In this document: piece by piece, positions 18,419 to 29,306 of the stretch
How positions within the stretch are numbered: position 1 is the first letter of the stretch
Layout: each line of letters begins with the position of its first letter
Assembly: GCA_021778845.1 (NCBI GenBank)
Contig: JAJYBU010000022.1
Span: 1 to 63,976, forward strand
Length of the DNA stretch: 63,976 bases
From: Acidobacteriota bacterium
GTDB taxonomy: Bacteria > Acidobacteriota > Terriglobia > Terriglobales > Acidobacteriaceae
Direction: 5' to 3'
The notes under the pieces: model-generated
Databases searched by the model: none
The model's input: only the letters and a program-made list of their open reading frames with translations
Told to the model about the DNA's origin: nothing
Translations under genes and position numbers: made by a program

Positions 18419-19816
18419 TTAGCTGGAGCTGTCGTCCGTGACGGTCGGTGCGGTGACGGAGTTATCGCGTTTGACGGCGATGCCGCTCTTGAGCGTGCGA
18501 AGGATCTTGTAGTGGCCGGTTACGACTTCGTCGCCCTCTTTGAGTCCGCTCAGGACTTCGATGTCGGTGGTGCCAGTGATGCCGGTTGTGACGGGGACGA
18601 AGTGGACGCGCATGCGGTTGCCGTCCTTGACGATGAGGTACGCACCCTGGACGAGGGCGGACTGTCCTGCGGGCGCGGCGTCGGCGGTGGATGCGGCCTT
18701 GCCATGGTTATTGAAGAGCTTGGTCTCCTCGGCGGGGTTGCGCATCACGAGAGCCTGAATGGGGATGGTCAAGGTGTCAGGCTTATGCGCGGTGGTGATC
18801 TTGGCCGTGCAGGATAAGCCGGGGCGGAGATCGATTCTGGTGGGATCAAGGGTGACGACGACCTTGAAGTCCTTGGCTTCCTCTGTGCCGGTCGTGGACT
18901 GCGAGGTGGCGACACCGGTGGTACGAAGGAGAGCCTGATCCCCGACTTCGGTGACCTTGCCGGTGAAGGTCTGGCCGGGGAAGGCATCGACGGTGACGCT
19001 GGCGGTCTGACCCAGGGCGACGTTGACGATGTCGGTCTCATCGACCTTGACCTCGGCGGTGATGACGGACATGTCCGCCAGAGTCATCAGGGTTGAACCC
19101 TCGGCGTTCTGAATACCGACGACGACGGTCTCTCCTTCACGGACGGGAACGTTGGTGACGAGGCCGTCGAAGGGAGCCACGCTGCGAGTCAGGCCGAGGG
19201 CGTAGTCGCTGCCCTTGAGCGTAGCCATGCCCTGCTGGACCTGGCTGCGGGCTGATTCCGTTTGGGCCTTGGCCTGGATGACAGCGGCTTTACGCTGGGC
19301 GAGAGTGGCGACGTCTACATCGTAGGCGGCCTTCTTGGCATCGAAGTCCTGTTTGGCAATGAGTTTCTCGTTATAGAGAGCCTGGGCGCGCTGGTAGTCG
19401 AACTTCTTCTGCTCGAGGTCCGCCTGTGCCTGCTCCACGTTGGCCTCGGCGGTCTTCTCGGCGGCGATGTAGGAGTCGACTGTGGTGCGCGCGGAGGCGA
19501 TGGTGGCCTGCTGCGCGGCGACAGCGCTTTCGGGCTGCTCACTTTCTACTGTGGCGAGCAACTGGCCGGCCTTCACGTGATCGCCCTCTTTGACATAGAG
19601 GTGCGTGATGCGACCGAAAGAAGTGGCACCGACGTTGACGTAGGTCTTGGGCTTGATCTGGCCGGTTCCACTGACGGTGGACACGAGATCCTGGCGGACG
19701 GCCTTGGCGGTGGTCACCGCGGGTACGTCGGAGCGACTGTGAATCACCGTTCCAACCGCTACGCCCGTCACGAGGAGCACAAGGACGACGATCAGCAGTA
19801 TTTTCTTACCGGTCAT
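18419..19816 (-). CDS. HlyD/MacA-type periplasmic adaptor subunit
   Basis: A membrane-fusion protein of about 465 residues. It starts with a signal anchor ('[19 protein letters not shown]'), then has a first lipoyl half ('[20 protein letters not shown]'), a long alpha-helical hairpin (Ala/Gln-rich coiled coil over roughly 90 residues), a second lipoyl half ('[19 protein letters not shown]') and beta-barrel domains. It should connect an inner-membrane transporter to an outer-membrane exit. Start: ATG at 19816 opens directly at the anchor; an in-frame TTG at 19852 would add 12 polar residues. Neither has a strong ribosome-binding site. The ATPase gene follows on the same strand. Confidence 0.87.
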   Translation of the reverse strand: MTGKKILLIVVLVLLVTGVAVGTVIHSRSDVPAVTTAKAVRQDLVSTVSGTGQIKPKTYVNVGATSFGRITHLYVKEGDHVKAGQLLATVESEQPESAVAAQQATIASARTTVDSYIAAEKTAEANVEQAQADLEQKKFDYQRAQALYNEKLIAKQDFDAKKAAYDVDVATLAQRKAAVIQAKAQTESARSQVQQGMATLKGSDYALGLTRSVAPFDGLVTNVPVREGETVVVGIQNAEGSTLMTLADMSVITAEVKVDETDIVNVALGQTASVTVDAFPGQTFTGKVTEVGDQALLRTTGVATSQSTTGTEEAKDFKVVVTLDPTRIDLRPGLSCTAKITTAHKPDTLTIPIQALVMRNPAEETKLFNNHGKAASTADAAPAGQSALVQGAYLIVKDGNRMRVHFVPVTTGITGTTDIEVLSGLKEGDEVVTGHYKILRTLKSGIAVKRDNSVTAPTVTDDSSS

Positions 19817-20084
19817 GGACGCTTTCTTTGCGGCGGGGTGGCTTTGCGTCAAGACACACGTTCGCGTTGAGATTTGTTGCAGTAGGGATACGCAGGGGGA
19901 TTTCGTTTGGTTCCGTTGCCGTGGGAGTGGCCGCGTGGGTGCGACATTGCAGATGGAAGATAGAGGATTACGTGCACTGGGGCGAACAACTCCTACGTTG
20001 ACCTGATGATACCAGCGTCGTCTTGTGCGAGCGGCTAACGGAGGCTAAAATAAGGGGTCTAAGTTACAGGAGCACGGCCCACTT

Positions 20085-21845
20085 ATGAAAACTCCCACAG
20101 TACGCCTCGTCATGCCCGGTTTAGCGCTTCTGGCGCTGTTCTGCGCGAGCGCAGGATTGTATGCGCAAGCAGCACCGGCAAGTGACACGGCAACCCAGGC
20201 GGCGCAGGACAATGGAGGGGTGGTGAAGTCGCCCCCGGTGGCGGAAAAGCCCGATCCATTGAAGCGCCGGTTGAGCGATCGCGAGGAACGTGCTCGTCGT
20301 AAGGCGACGGTTCAGGAGTTGAAGGGGCAGTATAAGAAGTGGCTGGACGAGGATGTGCGGTGGATCATTACCGACCAGGAAGCGAAGACCTTCAAGAGCC
20401 TCTCGAACGACGAGGAGCGCGACTCGTTCATCGAGCAGTTCTGGCAGCGGCGCAATCCGAATCCGGACTCGAACGACAACGAATATCGTGATGAATACTA
20501 CGCGCGCATTGCGTATGCCAATGAGCACTTTGCGGCGGGCCAGCCAGGATGGATGACCGACCGCGGCCACATCTACATTGCCTACGGAAAGCCGGACAGC
20601 ATTGATTCGCACCCGTCGGGCGGCTCCTATGACCGGCCAATGGAGGAGGGTGGCGGCGAAACGTCCACGTTCCCCTTCGAGGTGTGGCATTACCGGTACC
20701 TGGAAGGTATCGGCGACAACATCGACATTGAGTTTGTCGACACGTGCATGTGCGGTGAGTATCACGCGACGATTGACCGCTCGGAGAAGGACGCCCTGAA
20801 GCATGTGCCGGGTGCGGGATTGACGCAGTATGAGGAGATGGGGCAGGCCAAGAAGGCCGACCGTTTCTCGGGTGGCGGGCTCGAACAGCTTGGAGCCGGG
20901 CCGATGTCCTCGTCGCAGCAGAGCAAGCAATTCGACCGGCTGGATACCTTTTCGAAACTGTTTGCTCCGCCGCCGGTCAAGTTCACGGACCTGGATGAGT
21001 TCCTGGCGTCGTCGAAGGTGTTAACCGGACCGCCGTTCCTTTTTGACGTGCGGACCGACTATGTGAAGCTGACCAACGAGACGGTCATGGTGCCTGTGAC
21101 GCTGCAGATTCGCAATGGGGATATTACATACAGCACCAAGGAAGGCGACTCGGTGGGAACGGTCAACATCCTTGGACGCGTGAGCACGATTACCCACCGG
21201 ATCGTCTATACGTTCGAAGATACGGTCAAGGTGGAGACACCGAGCGATCTGCTGCAGCGCACGAAGAATAATATGTCGGTGTACTGGAATGCGATTCCGC
21301 TGCCTCCGGGGCGCTACAAGTTGGAGATCGCGATCAAGGACGTGAACAATCCAGACCACAAGGGAACGTGGAGGCGGAGCGTGGATGTGCCGGAGTTCGA
21401 CGACGACCGCCTGGCGTCCTCTTCGCTGATCCTGGCGGGAGAGATGGAGCGCGTCCCGTCCAAGGATGTGGGCGCGGGGAACTTTGTCATTGGGAATACG
21501 AAGGTAGTGCCACGGGTTCCGCCGACGGTTTCCTCGCCGGTGATCTTTCATCGGGCGCAGAACCTGAACTTCTGGATGCAGGTCTATAATCTTGGCATTG
21601 GAGAGAACAAGCGCAACGACGCGACGATCGAGTACCAGGTGCTCGATCTGGCGACGAACAAGCAGATTCTCGACATGCAGGAGTCCGCGTCGAAGCTGAA
21701 TCCGAATGCGGATCAGTTGACGCTGGAAAAAACGATGTCGCTGGCAAGTTTTGAGCCCGGCAAGTACCAGGTGACGATCAAGGTGAACGACGGAATTCTG
21801 AAGCAGCAGATTGCACAGAGTGCTCCGTTCAATGTAGAGCAGTAG
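20085..21845 (+). CDS. GWxTD-domain exported protein
   Basis: A 586-residue protein with a Sec signal peptide (hydrophobic residues about 9-27, 'LYAQAAPAS' cleavage region) and the motif that names the domain, 'GWMTDRGHIYIAYGKPDSID', at about residues 155-174. GWxTD proteins are frequent in Acidobacteriota; their function has not been established. The remainder (about 290-586) looks beta-rich. Divergent from the HlyD gene across about 270 bp. The gene that follows encodes an outer-membrane-type protein on the same strand, 183 bp on, so the two may act together at the cell envelope. Confidence 0.85.
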   Translation: MKTPTVRLVMPGLALLALFCASAGLYAQAAPASDTATQAAQDNGGVVKSPPVAEKPDPLKRRLSDREERARRKATVQELKGQYKKWLDEDVRWIITDQEAKTFKSLSNDEERDSFIEQFWQRRNPNPDSNDNEYRDEYYARIAYANEHFAAGQPGWMTDRGHIYIAYGKPDSIDSHPSGGSYDRPMEEGGGETSTFPFEVWHYRYLEGIGDNIDIEFVDTCMCGEYHATIDRSEKDALKHVPGAGLTQYEEMGQAKKADRFSGGGLEQLGAGPMSSSQQSKQFDRLDTFSKLFAPPPVKFTDLDEFLASSKVLTGPPFLFDVRTDYVKLTNETVMVPVTLQIRNGDITYSTKEGDSVGTVNILGRVSTITHRIVYTFEDTVKVETPSDLLQRTKNNMSVYWNAIPLPPGRYKLEIAIKDVNNPDHKGTWRRSVDVPEFDDDRLASSSLILAGEMERVPSKDVGAGNFVIGNTKVVPRVPPTVSSPVIFHRAQNLNFWMQVYNLGIGENKRNDATIEYQVLDLATNKQILDMQESASKLNPNADQLTLEKTMSLASFEPGKYQVTIKVNDGILKQQIAQSAPFNVEQ

Positions 21846-22028
21846 ACTGAAAGAGGGCCCGTTCGAGCGTGAGCAGAGAGCGATCTAGCATCGTTCTTCT
21901 GGAGCGTCAGGAGTGAAGCTACGCAGGACACGACCGCGATAGCAGCCTCCACCAGCTAGACAGCCGTCCGGCTTCTCGATGGGTCGGACCTTCGGAGCCA
22001 TTGACGCGCAGATGAGGTTTTGAGCGCG

Positions 22029-23729
22029 GTGAAACGAGTTGTACCAGGTTTGTTGCTGATGATTCTGCTGGCGGGTACGGGGAGCATGTCTGCCCTGCAG
22101 AACGCTGCGATCATTTCAGGCACAGTTCGTGACGCCCATGGTACGCCCCAGATGGGGGCGCTGATCGAGTTGATGCGTGCCGATGAAGGTACGGTGGCAA
22201 CGGCGGTCAGCGACGGGCGTGGCCGTTACATCATGCTGATGATTACGCCGGGCCGCTATGAACTGCGTGCCACGGCAGCTTTTTTTGTTCCATTGCTGCG
22301 CAATGATGTGCGACTCCGAGCGGGTGTTCAGTCGGTGGTGAACCTGACGATGAGCAACCTGTTCGATGCGGATAACTGGCTTCCAACACAGCGGCGCAGA
22401 GCGGATGAGCCTGTGGATGACTGGAAGTGGACGCTACGATCAACCGCGAGTCGGCCGCTGCTGCGGTTGGTTGATCCTGAGGATGGAACCCCGATGTCCT
22501 CGAGCGCTGAAGGGATGCACCACGTATCTTCGCAGGGAAGAATCATGCTGACCAACGGGGATGGGGCATTTGGCGAAGGTGGATTGCACCAGGCGCTTGT
22601 GCTGGATCGTACGATGGAGGACGGAGATGGTGCGGTTCTGCGGGCGGATGTTGGTGACATGCAGACTGGCCGTAGTTCTCCGCAGCCGTCGCTGGCACTG
22701 ATTACGGGCTACGAGCGGAGAACCCCCTTGGGCGGAACCACTCGCTTGGTTTCGAGCTTCCAATCGCATCCGGAGTTGACGGATGGAGGTGCGACGGGCG
22801 GCTTCCAGGTGCTGCGTCTGGCGAGTACCCAGCAGTTTGTAATGGGCAGTGCCTTCCTGATCGATGTGGGAACGCTGATGGAGGCGGAGCGCCTGGAGGC
22901 CACCCGGATACAGGCCGAGCCGTTTGTGCGGCTGACGGCAAGGCCAGCGAGTAATGTGGTCGTGGAATATCGGTATGCGGCTGGACGTGAGTTGCAGAGT
23001 TCGGACGATCTGGACGAGTTGCAGCCCGCGCTGGCGGTGGTGCCGGACGCGAATGGACGGCCACTCAGTGACGCGGGCATGCACCAGGAACTCTCGGTGA
23101 GCCGCAAAATGGGAAGCCGCGTGTTGAGCGGTTCGGTCTATGTCGACAGCATCTCTTATGGTGCTATCGGAGGCAGCGGGTTGATGAATAACAGCTCGTT
23201 GCAACTGGCGAACGCGGTGGCGGATCCAACCACCGGGACGTTCGATGTAGCGGGACCGGGATATTCAGCGCGCGGGGTGAGCGTGTCGCTGATGCAAACG
23301 CTGACCCCGGCGCTTTCGGCGTGGGCGGAGTATGACCTTGGAACTGCTCTGCGCAGCGATGGCGACTTGGTGTTGACGAATCTGGCGGCGGGCATGACAC
23401 CGCAGACGGAGGCGGCGGCCAGCGTGGCGCTCAGGGGAAGAATCGCTCGTTCGGGAACGGCACTACGGGTGGAATACCGCTGGCAGCCGGTGGATACGCT
23501 GACCCAGGTGAACGCCTATAACGCGATGCCTGCAGAGGCTTATTTGACCTTTTACGTTCGGCAGCGGTTGTGGTGTGGGAGCATGTTGCCGCAGGGGCTG
23601 GATGCGGTGGTGGAGGCGACGAACCTGCTCGAGCAGGGGTACCAGCCCGTGCTGTCGCCGGATGGGCAAACGCTGGCGCTGGCACAGGTGCCACGAGCGA
23701 TTCAGGGTGGGCTGGCATTCAATTTCTAG
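22029..23729 (+). CDS. Outer-membrane-type protein with N-terminal carboxypeptidase-like regulatory domain
   Basis: About 566 residues: a signal peptide ('GLLLMILLAGTGSMSA'), a carboxypeptidase-regulatory-like beta-sandwich ('ISGTVRDAHGTPQMGALIEL' to about residue 105), then about 450 residues with alternating polar/hydrophobic strands that resemble a beta-barrel, ending in 'FNF' with a terminal Phe as in outer-membrane proteins. It looks like a short relative of the TonB-dependent receptors of this phylum, without an obvious plug domain. Start: GTG at 22029 sits 11 bases after GATGAGG (22011-22017); an in-frame TTG at 22020 is too close to it. Function unknown. Confidence 0.72.
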   Translation: MKRVVPGLLLMILLAGTGSMSALQNAAIISGTVRDAHGTPQMGALIELMRADEGTVATAVSDGRGRYIMLMITPGRYELRATAAFFVPLLRNDVRLRAGVQSVVNLTMSNLFDADNWLPTQRRRADEPVDDWKWTLRSTASRPLLRLVDPEDGTPMSSSAEGMHHVSSQGRIMLTNGDGAFGEGGLHQALVLDRTMEDGDGAVLRADVGDMQTGRSSPQPSLALITGYERRTPLGGTTRLVSSFQSHPELTDGGATGGFQVLRLASTQQFVMGSAFLIDVGTLMEAERLEATRIQAEPFVRLTARPASNVVVEYRYAAGRELQSSDDLDELQPALAVVPDANGRPLSDAGMHQELSVSRKMGSRVLSGSVYVDSISYGAIGGSGLMNNSSLQLANAVADPTTGTFDVAGPGYSARGVSVSLMQTLTPALSAWAEYDLGTALRSDGDLVLTNLAAGMTPQTEAAASVALRGRIARSGTALRVEYRWQPVDTLTQVNAYNAMPAEAYLTFYVRQRLWCGSMLPQGLDAVVEATNLLEQGYQPVLSPDGQTLALAQVPRAIQGGLAFNF

Positions 23730-23743
23730 CGAGCGTGATTTCC

Positions 23744-23762
23744 TCATCTCGATAGGAGATGA
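23744..23762. terminator. Short hairpin after the outer-membrane protein gene
   Basis: TCATCTC and GAGATGA form a perfect 7-bp stem with a 5-base loop, 15 bases past the stop codon at 23729. There is no clear T-run, so its role as a terminator before the purine cluster is only a guess. The remaining bases up to purF (23958) show no gene. Confidence 0.25.
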
Positions 23763-23957
23763 TGGAAGTGAGCGATATTTATTGACTGCCAGAGCATTGG
23801 ATGGCCTCGTCAAATCGACTCAGTTGAACCCTTTTGCGCTGGATCGGACTCTAAATGTACTGAGGCAGACGGACGCCTTCAGCTTGTTTTAACCCCGCCG
23901 ACGGACTTTGCGATGCGTCTTGAAGGTAGTCCGGCACCCGGCAGGCAGTGAGGAAAC

Positions 23958-25469
23958 ATGTGCGGTATTGTCGGCGTCTTCGGGCGTAGTCCAGTAAGCT
24001 CAGTCATCTATGAAAGTCTTTCGATGCTCCAGCACCGCGGCCAGGATGCTGCGGGCATTGCTACGTGTTTTGAGGACCGCTTTTATCTCGAGAAGGGGAA
24101 CGGCCTGCTCACGGATGTCTTTGAGGCAGGGAATATGGCGCGACTGCTCGGCAATATGGGAGTCGGGCATGTGCGGTACCCAACTGCGGGATGCGCGTCG
24201 GTGGCAGAGGCCCAGCCGTTCTATGTGAATTCGCCTTATGGAATTATCTTCGCGCACAACGGCAACTTGACGAACGTCTCGGAGATTGTGGATAGCCTGT
24301 TCCAGACAGACATGCGGCATCTGAATACCAGTTCCGATTCCGAGGTGATGCTGAACGTGTTCGCCCATGCGCTGTCGCGGCGAGCGGCGGTGAAGCCCAA
24401 TGAGTTCGATATCTTCGCGGCCGTCGAAGAGGTCCACCGGCGATGCAAGGGCGGGTACGCTGTGGTGGCCATGGTTGCGGGTGTGGGCATGATTGCCTTT
24501 CGCGACCTGCACGGGATTAGGCCCCTGGTCTTCGGGACGCGAGGGCAGGGCAAAGACACGGAGTACATGATTGCTTCGGAGAGTGTCGCGCTGCAGGTCA
24601 GCGGGTTCGATCTGGACCATGACCTTGCGCCGGGCGAGGTGATCTTCATCGACATGGAGGGTACCGTCTACCGGCATGAGAGCCGGCAGGCCCGCGAGAA
24701 GGCCCCTTGCCTGTTTGAGTTTGTCTATCTGGCGCGGCCGGATTCGGTGCTGGATGGTGCGTCCGTATATCAGTGCCGGATTAACATGGGGACCAAACTC
24801 GCGGAGAAGATCAAGCGCGAATGGGCGCATGTCCCGATCGATGTGGTGATTCCAATTCCTTCGACCAGCCGCGTGGCGGCGCAGGAGATTGCGACGCGAT
24901 TGAACCTCCCGTATCGCGATGCGCTGGTGAGAAACCGTTACGTGGGTAGAACGTTCATTATGCCGGGGCAGGCGCAACGCAGGCAGTCGATCCGCCGCAA
25001 GTTGAACCCGATCCCGAAGGTGTTCCAGGGGAAGAACGTGCTGCTGGTCGATGATTCGATTGTGCGCGGGACGACAATTCGCGAGATTATCGCGATGGTG
25101 CGGGAGCAGGGCGCGAAGAAGGTCTATGTCTCCTCGGCAGCTCCGCCGGTGCGATTCCCGAATGTTTATGGGATCGATATGCCGGCGCGATCGGAACTGA
25201 TTGCCAGCGGAAGGAATGTAGAGGAGTTGGCCAAGGATATTGGCGCCGATGCGTTGATCTTCCAGGACCTGGAAGATTTGAAAGACGCGATCACCGAGGC
25301 TGCACCCGGCCTCACGCACTTTGATACTTCTGTCTTCGATGGAGTGTATGTCACAGGAGACATTACGGAAGAGTACCTCAACACACTAGAACAAAAACGG
25401 AACGACGCTGCCAAACATACTGAAGATGTCGCAAGCCACATCACAAGAAATCTCTCTGCCCACCTCTAA
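23958..25469 (+). CDS. purF: Amidophosphoribosyltransferase
   Basis: A 503-residue PurF, first committed enzyme of purine synthesis (PRPP plus glutamine to phosphoribosylamine). Cys2 directly after the initiator Met ('MCGIVGVFG') is the N-terminal nucleophile of the glutaminase domain, so no long propeptide is present. The C-terminal phosphoribosyltransferase domain has the PRPP motif '[17 protein letters not shown]' (about residues 361-377). GAGGA lies 4-9 bases before the ATG. It is the first gene of an eight-gene purine cluster on this strand. Confidence 0.96.
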   Translation: MCGIVGVFGRSPVSSVIYESLSMLQHRGQDAAGIATCFEDRFYLEKGNGLLTDVFEAGNMARLLGNMGVGHVRYPTAGCASVAEAQPFYVNSPYGIIFAHNGNLTNVSEIVDSLFQTDMRHLNTSSDSEVMLNVFAHALSRRAAVKPNEFDIFAAVEEVHRRCKGGYAVVAMVAGVGMIAFRDLHGIRPLVFGTRGQGKDTEYMIASESVALQVSGFDLDHDLAPGEVIFIDMEGTVYRHESRQAREKAPCLFEFVYLARPDSVLDGASVYQCRINMGTKLAEKIKREWAHVPIDVVIPIPSTSRVAAQEIATRLNLPYRDALVRNRYVGRTFIMPGQAQRRQSIRRKLNPIPKVFQGKNVLLVDDSIVRGTTIREIIAMVREQGAKKVYVSSAAPPVRFPNVYGIDMPARSELIASGRNVEELAKDIGADALIFQDLEDLKDAITEAAPGLTHFDTSVFDGVYVTGDITEEYLNTLEQKRNDAAKHTEDVASHITRNLSAHL

Positions 25470-25473
25470 GGGC

Positions 25474-28400
25474 ATGATCGTGCGGGTGCTGCCTGGGCCG
25501 CCAGCATTGACGGCGTTCGAGGCTGTGCGCGTGGCGGAAAAACTGCGCTGCATTGATGGGAGCGTGGCCGCGGTCGAGGCGTCGTATCTGTATTTGCTGC
25601 TACTGCGTAAAGAAGCTGAGAGCGGGATCGATCACGCGAGGCTGGCGGAGTTGCTGGGTGCTGGCGTTGAGGTGGCAGTGGGTCAGTGCGTCTGGATTGC
25701 GCCGCGAGTGGGAACGCAATCACCGTGGTCCAGCAAGGCGACCGACATTCTGCACAATACAGGCTTTGGCGCGATCGAGCGGATCGAGCGCGCGCGTGTA
25801 GTGCGGATCGTTTCTTCTAACTCTAACGACGGCAACGTGAAGGATATGCATCTGCTCGCTGCTGCCTTGCACGATCGCATGACCGAAAGTGTGTTCTTCA
25901 ACAGCGCAGAAGAGTTGAAAGCGCTGTTTGCGCCGCGGAAGCAGAAGGAGCTTGGGCATATCGATGTGCTTGGGCTTGGTGGGGAAGCGATCGCAGGGGC
26001 AGATCGTGCGTTGGGGCTGTCGCTTGCGCCCGACGAGATTGAGTATCTGGTCGCGGAGTTTACGCGGTTAGGGCGCAATCCGACCGACGTCGAGTTGTAT
26101 ATGTTTGCGCAGGCTAACAGCGAACACTGCCGCCATAAGATCTTCAATGCGAGTTGGACAGTGGATGGAGTGAAGCAGCCGCGATCGCTGTTCCAGATGA
26201 TTCGGAACACGAATGAGGTTTCGGGCGAGAATGTGCTCTCGGCATATCGCGATAATGCGGCGGTGATTCGCGGCGGACGCGGCGGGAGATTCTTTCCTGA
26301 GCCGGACGATGCGACCTACGGATATCACGAAGAAGATATTCATGTTTTGCTGAAGGTCGAGACGCACAATCATCCGACAGCGATCTCGCCGTGGCCGGGT
26401 GCGGCGACGGGATCAGGTGGCGAGATTCGAGATGAGGGCGCGACCGGGCGCGGCGCGAAGCCTAAGGCTGGGCTGAGTGGATTCACAGTTTCGAATTTGA
26501 ATCTGCCACAGGCGCCGCAGCCGTGGGAGCGAACGTATGGACGACCGTCGCATATTGCGTCGCCGCTCGACATCATGATCGAAGGGCCGCTGGGTGCGGC
26601 GGCGTACAACGATGAGTTTGGGCGGCCGGCATTGTGCGGCTATTTCCGTACGTACGAACAGTTGAGCGGTGGTACTGTCTTCGGATATCACAAGCCGATC
26701 ATGCTGGCGGGTGGGCTGGGGAATATTCGCGCTGAGCACGTGGAGAAAGGCGAGATGAAGCCTGGCTACGCTCTGGTGGTGCTGGGCGGCCCCGCGATGC
26801 TGATCGGTCTTGGTGGTGGTGCGGCTTCAAGTAATGTAGGGAGCGGGAATACAGATCTGGATTTTGCTTCGGTGCAGCGGGACAACGCGGAGATGGAGCG
26901 GCGCGCGCAGGAGGTCATTGATCGTTGCTGGCAGCGAGGTGAGGCGAATCCGATAGCGTTCATCCATGACGTGGGCGCGGGTGGGTTATCAAATGCGTTT
27001 CCGGAGTTGGTCAAGGACGGCGGTTGCGGTGGGAGCTTCGATCTGAATGCCATTCCGCGCGGCGAGGCTGGGTTGAGTCCGCTGGAGGCGTGGTGTAACG
27101 AATCGCAGGAACGGTATGTGCTCGCAATTGCGCCAGAGAATCTGGCTGTGTTTGAAGCAATCTGTGCACGCGAGCGGAGTCCGTATGCCGTGATTGGGCG
27201 GGCTCAGAAAGAGCTGCGCTTGACGTTGAGTGACGACGCCGAAAAGGCAATCGACCTGCCGCTTCAGATGCTCTTCGGAAAGCCACCGAAGATGGAGCGC
27301 ACATTTACGCGAACGAAAATTTCTGTTGCACCGCTTGACCTGGGGAACATTACGATTGCGGATGCGGTGAAACGACTGCTGCGGCTACCAACAATTGCAT
27401 CGAAGTCGTTTCTGATTACGATTGGAGATCGCAGCATTACGGGGATGGTGGTGCAGGACCAGATGGTTGGGCCGTGGCAGGTTCCGGTGGCCGACTGTGC
27501 GGTGACTCTGGGTGCGTATACATCAACGTGGGGCGAGGCGATGGCTATCGGTGAGCGGACGCCGCTGGCGGTGATCGATGCGGCGGCTTCGGCCCGCATG
27601 GCCGTGGGCGAGGTGATCACCAATATGGCCGGAGCGGCGATCGACAGACTTGGAGATATCAAGCTCTCGGCGAACTGGATGGCGGCTGCGGGTGAAGGGC
27701 AGGAAGATCAGAAGCTCTATGACGCAGTTCATGCGGTGGGGATGGAGTTTTGTCCAGCGCTGGGGATGACGATTCCGGTGGGCAAGGACTCGATGTCGAT
27801 GAAGACAAAGTGGCGGGAGGGAGATGTGGCGAAGGCTGTCGTGTCGCCGCTGTCGCTGATCGCGTCGGGGTTTGCGCCGGTGAGTGATGTGCGAAGGACG
27901 TTGACGCCACAGTTGCGCGAAGGGGACGCTGAGCTGATTTTGATCGATCTTGGCGAAGGAAAAAATCGGTTGGGCGGATCGTGTTTGGCCCAGGTGTATG
28001 GGCAGGTTGGCGATGAGACACCGGATGCTCCCGGGGCAGGCGTATTGAAGGCGTTCTTTGATGCGATGCAGGAACTCAATCGCGAGGGGAAGTTGCTGGC
28101 ATATCACGACCGCAGCGATGGTGGACTGTTCGTGACGTTGGTGGAGATGGCCTTTGCTGGACGGATAGGGCTGGAGATCATGTTGCCGGCTGGTGGGCTC
28201 GGCGAGCTATTCAGCGAAGAACTCGGCGCGGTCGTGCAGGTTGCGAAGAAGGATGTTGCGAATGTGCTGGCACGATTACACGATGTCCACGTTGCAGCGC
28301 GGGTGGTTGGACGGGGTGTTGTCGGCAACGAAGTTGTGATACGCAGCGGCAGTGAGATCGTTTATCGCAACACGCGCACTTCGCTACAAAAGATATGGGC

Positions 28401-29298
28401 GGAGACGAGCTCCCATATCCAGTCGCTGCGTGATAACCCGGAGTGTGCGATACAGGAGTATTCGCTTCTCGATGACGCGGAACGGCCAGGACTTTCGGTG
28501 AGTACGCCGTTCGATCTCGCAGAACGTGTGAGCGCGCCGTTTGTGCATACCGCACGGCCGCGGGTCGCGATATTGCGTGAGCAGGGTGTGAATGGACAGG
28601 TAGAGATGGCGGCTGCGTTTGATCGCGCTGGTTTCGCAGCAACAGATGTGACTATGAGCGATCTGCTGGCTGGGCGTGTGGACCTCGCCGAGTTTCGAGG
28701 GTTGGCTGCATGTGGTGGATTTTCCTATGGCGATGTGCTGGGTGCGGGGAGTGGGTGGGCAAAGACGATCCTCTTCAATGATCGGCTAAAGGATATGTTT
28801 ACGCAGTACTTCGCGCGCTCGGATAGCTTCGCGCTTGGTGTCTGCAATGGCTGCCAGATGATGGCACAACTGCATGCAATCATTCCTGGTACAACGAGTT
28901 GGCCACACTTTGGACGCAATGTTTCGGCGCGGTTTGAGGCGCGGCTGTGCATGGTGGAGATTCAGGAGTCACCTTCGCTGTTCTTCGAGGGCATGGTCGG
29001 TGCACGCATTCCGATCGCGGTCGCGCATGGTGAGGGTCACGTGAGCGGTGTTGCTGCGGACGCGCTGGTGGGGCTGCGCTACATTGATACATATGGCAAG
29101 GTAACAGAGCACTATCCGCTGAACCCGAGTGGGTCAGCGCAGGGAGTTGCTGGATTGAGCAGCGCAGATGGACGCGCGCTGATTATGATGCCGCATCCAG
29201 AACGTATCTTCCTGGGTGTGCAACATACATGGACGCGCGAGTTGAAGGACAGCCCGTGGCAACGAATGTTTGACAACGCACGCAAGTGGGTTGGGTAG
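25474..29298 (+). CDS. purL: Phosphoribosylformylglycinamidine synthase, single-chain form
   Basis: A roughly 1274-residue large PurL that fuses the synthase and glutaminase, so no separate purS or purQ is needed. Seen: '[11 protein letters not shown]' at the N-terminus as in enterobacterial PurL, '[16 protein letters not shown]' and '[19 protein letters not shown]' (FGAR/ATP-binding half), and a C-terminal class I glutaminase with '[20 protein letters not shown]' and nucleophile Cys in '[12 protein letters not shown]'. Converts FGAR to FGAM. Start is debatable: ATG 25474 matches the family N-terminus and lies 4 bases after the purF stop, while an in-frame ATG at 25426 would overlap purF by 44 bases and add 16 residues. 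Confidence 0.95.
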   Translation: MIVRVLPGPPALTAFEAVRVAEKLRCIDGSVAAVEASYLYLLLLRKEAESGIDHARLAELLGAGVEVAVGQCVWIAPRVGTQSPWSSKATDILHNTGFGAIERIERARVVRIVSSNSNDGNVKDMHLLAAALHDRMTESVFFNSAEELKALFAPRKQKELGHIDVLGLGGEAIAGADRALGLSLAPDEIEYLVAEFTRLGRNPTDVELYMFAQANSEHCRHKIFNASWTVDGVKQPRSLFQMIRNTNEVSGENVLSAYRDNAAVIRGGRGGRFFPEPDDATYGYHEEDIHVLLKVETHNHPTAISPWPGAATGSGGEIRDEGATGRGAKPKAGLSGFTVSNLNLPQAPQPWERTYGRPSHIASPLDIMIEGPLGAAAYNDEFGRPALCGYFRTYEQLSGGTVFGYHKPIMLAGGLGNIRAEHVEKGEMKPGYALVVLGGPAMLIGLGGGAASSNVGSGNTDLDFASVQRDNAEMERRAQEVIDRCWQRGEANPIAFIHDVGAGGLSNAFPELVKDGGCGGSFDLNAIPRGEAGLSPLEAWCNESQERYVLAIAPENLAVFEAICARERSPYAVIGRAQKELRLTLSDDAEKAIDLPLQMLFGKPPKMERTFTRTKISVAPLDLGNITIADAVKRLLRLPTIASKSFLITIGDRSITGMVVQDQMVGPWQVPVADCAVTLGAYTSTWGEAMAIGERTPLAVIDAAASARMAVGEVITNMAGAAIDRLGDIKLSANWMAAAGEGQEDQKLYDAVHAVGMEFCPALGMTIPVGKDSMSMKTKWREGDVAKAVVSPLSLIASGFAPVSDVRRTLTPQLREGDAELILIDLGEGKNRLGGSCLAQVYGQVGDETPDAPGAGVLKAFFDAMQELNREGKLLAYHDRSDGGLFVTLVEMAFAGRIGLEIMLPAGGLGELFSEELGAVVQVAKKDVANVLARLHDVHVAARVVGRGVVGNEVVIRSGSEIVYRNTRTSLQKIWAETSSHIQSLRDNPECAIQEYSLLDDAERPGLSVSTPFDLAERVSAPFVHTARPRVAILREQGVNGQVEMAAAFDRAGFAATDVTMSDLLAGRVDLAEFRGLAACGGFSYGDVLGAGSGWAKTILFNDRLKDMFTQYFARSDSFALGVCNGCQMMAQLHAIIPGTTSWPHFGRNVSARFEARLCMVEIQESPSLFFEGMVGARIPIAVAHGEGHVSGVAADALVGLRYIDTYGKVTEHYPLNPSGSAQGVAGLSSADGRALIMMPHPERIFLGVQHTWTRELKDSPWQRMFDNARKWVG

Positions 29299-29306
29299 GA
29301 GAGAGC

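Noticed and set aside
24000..25319. 439-codon minus-strand frame opposite purF
   Set aside because: Antisense shadow; purF is complete and conserved.
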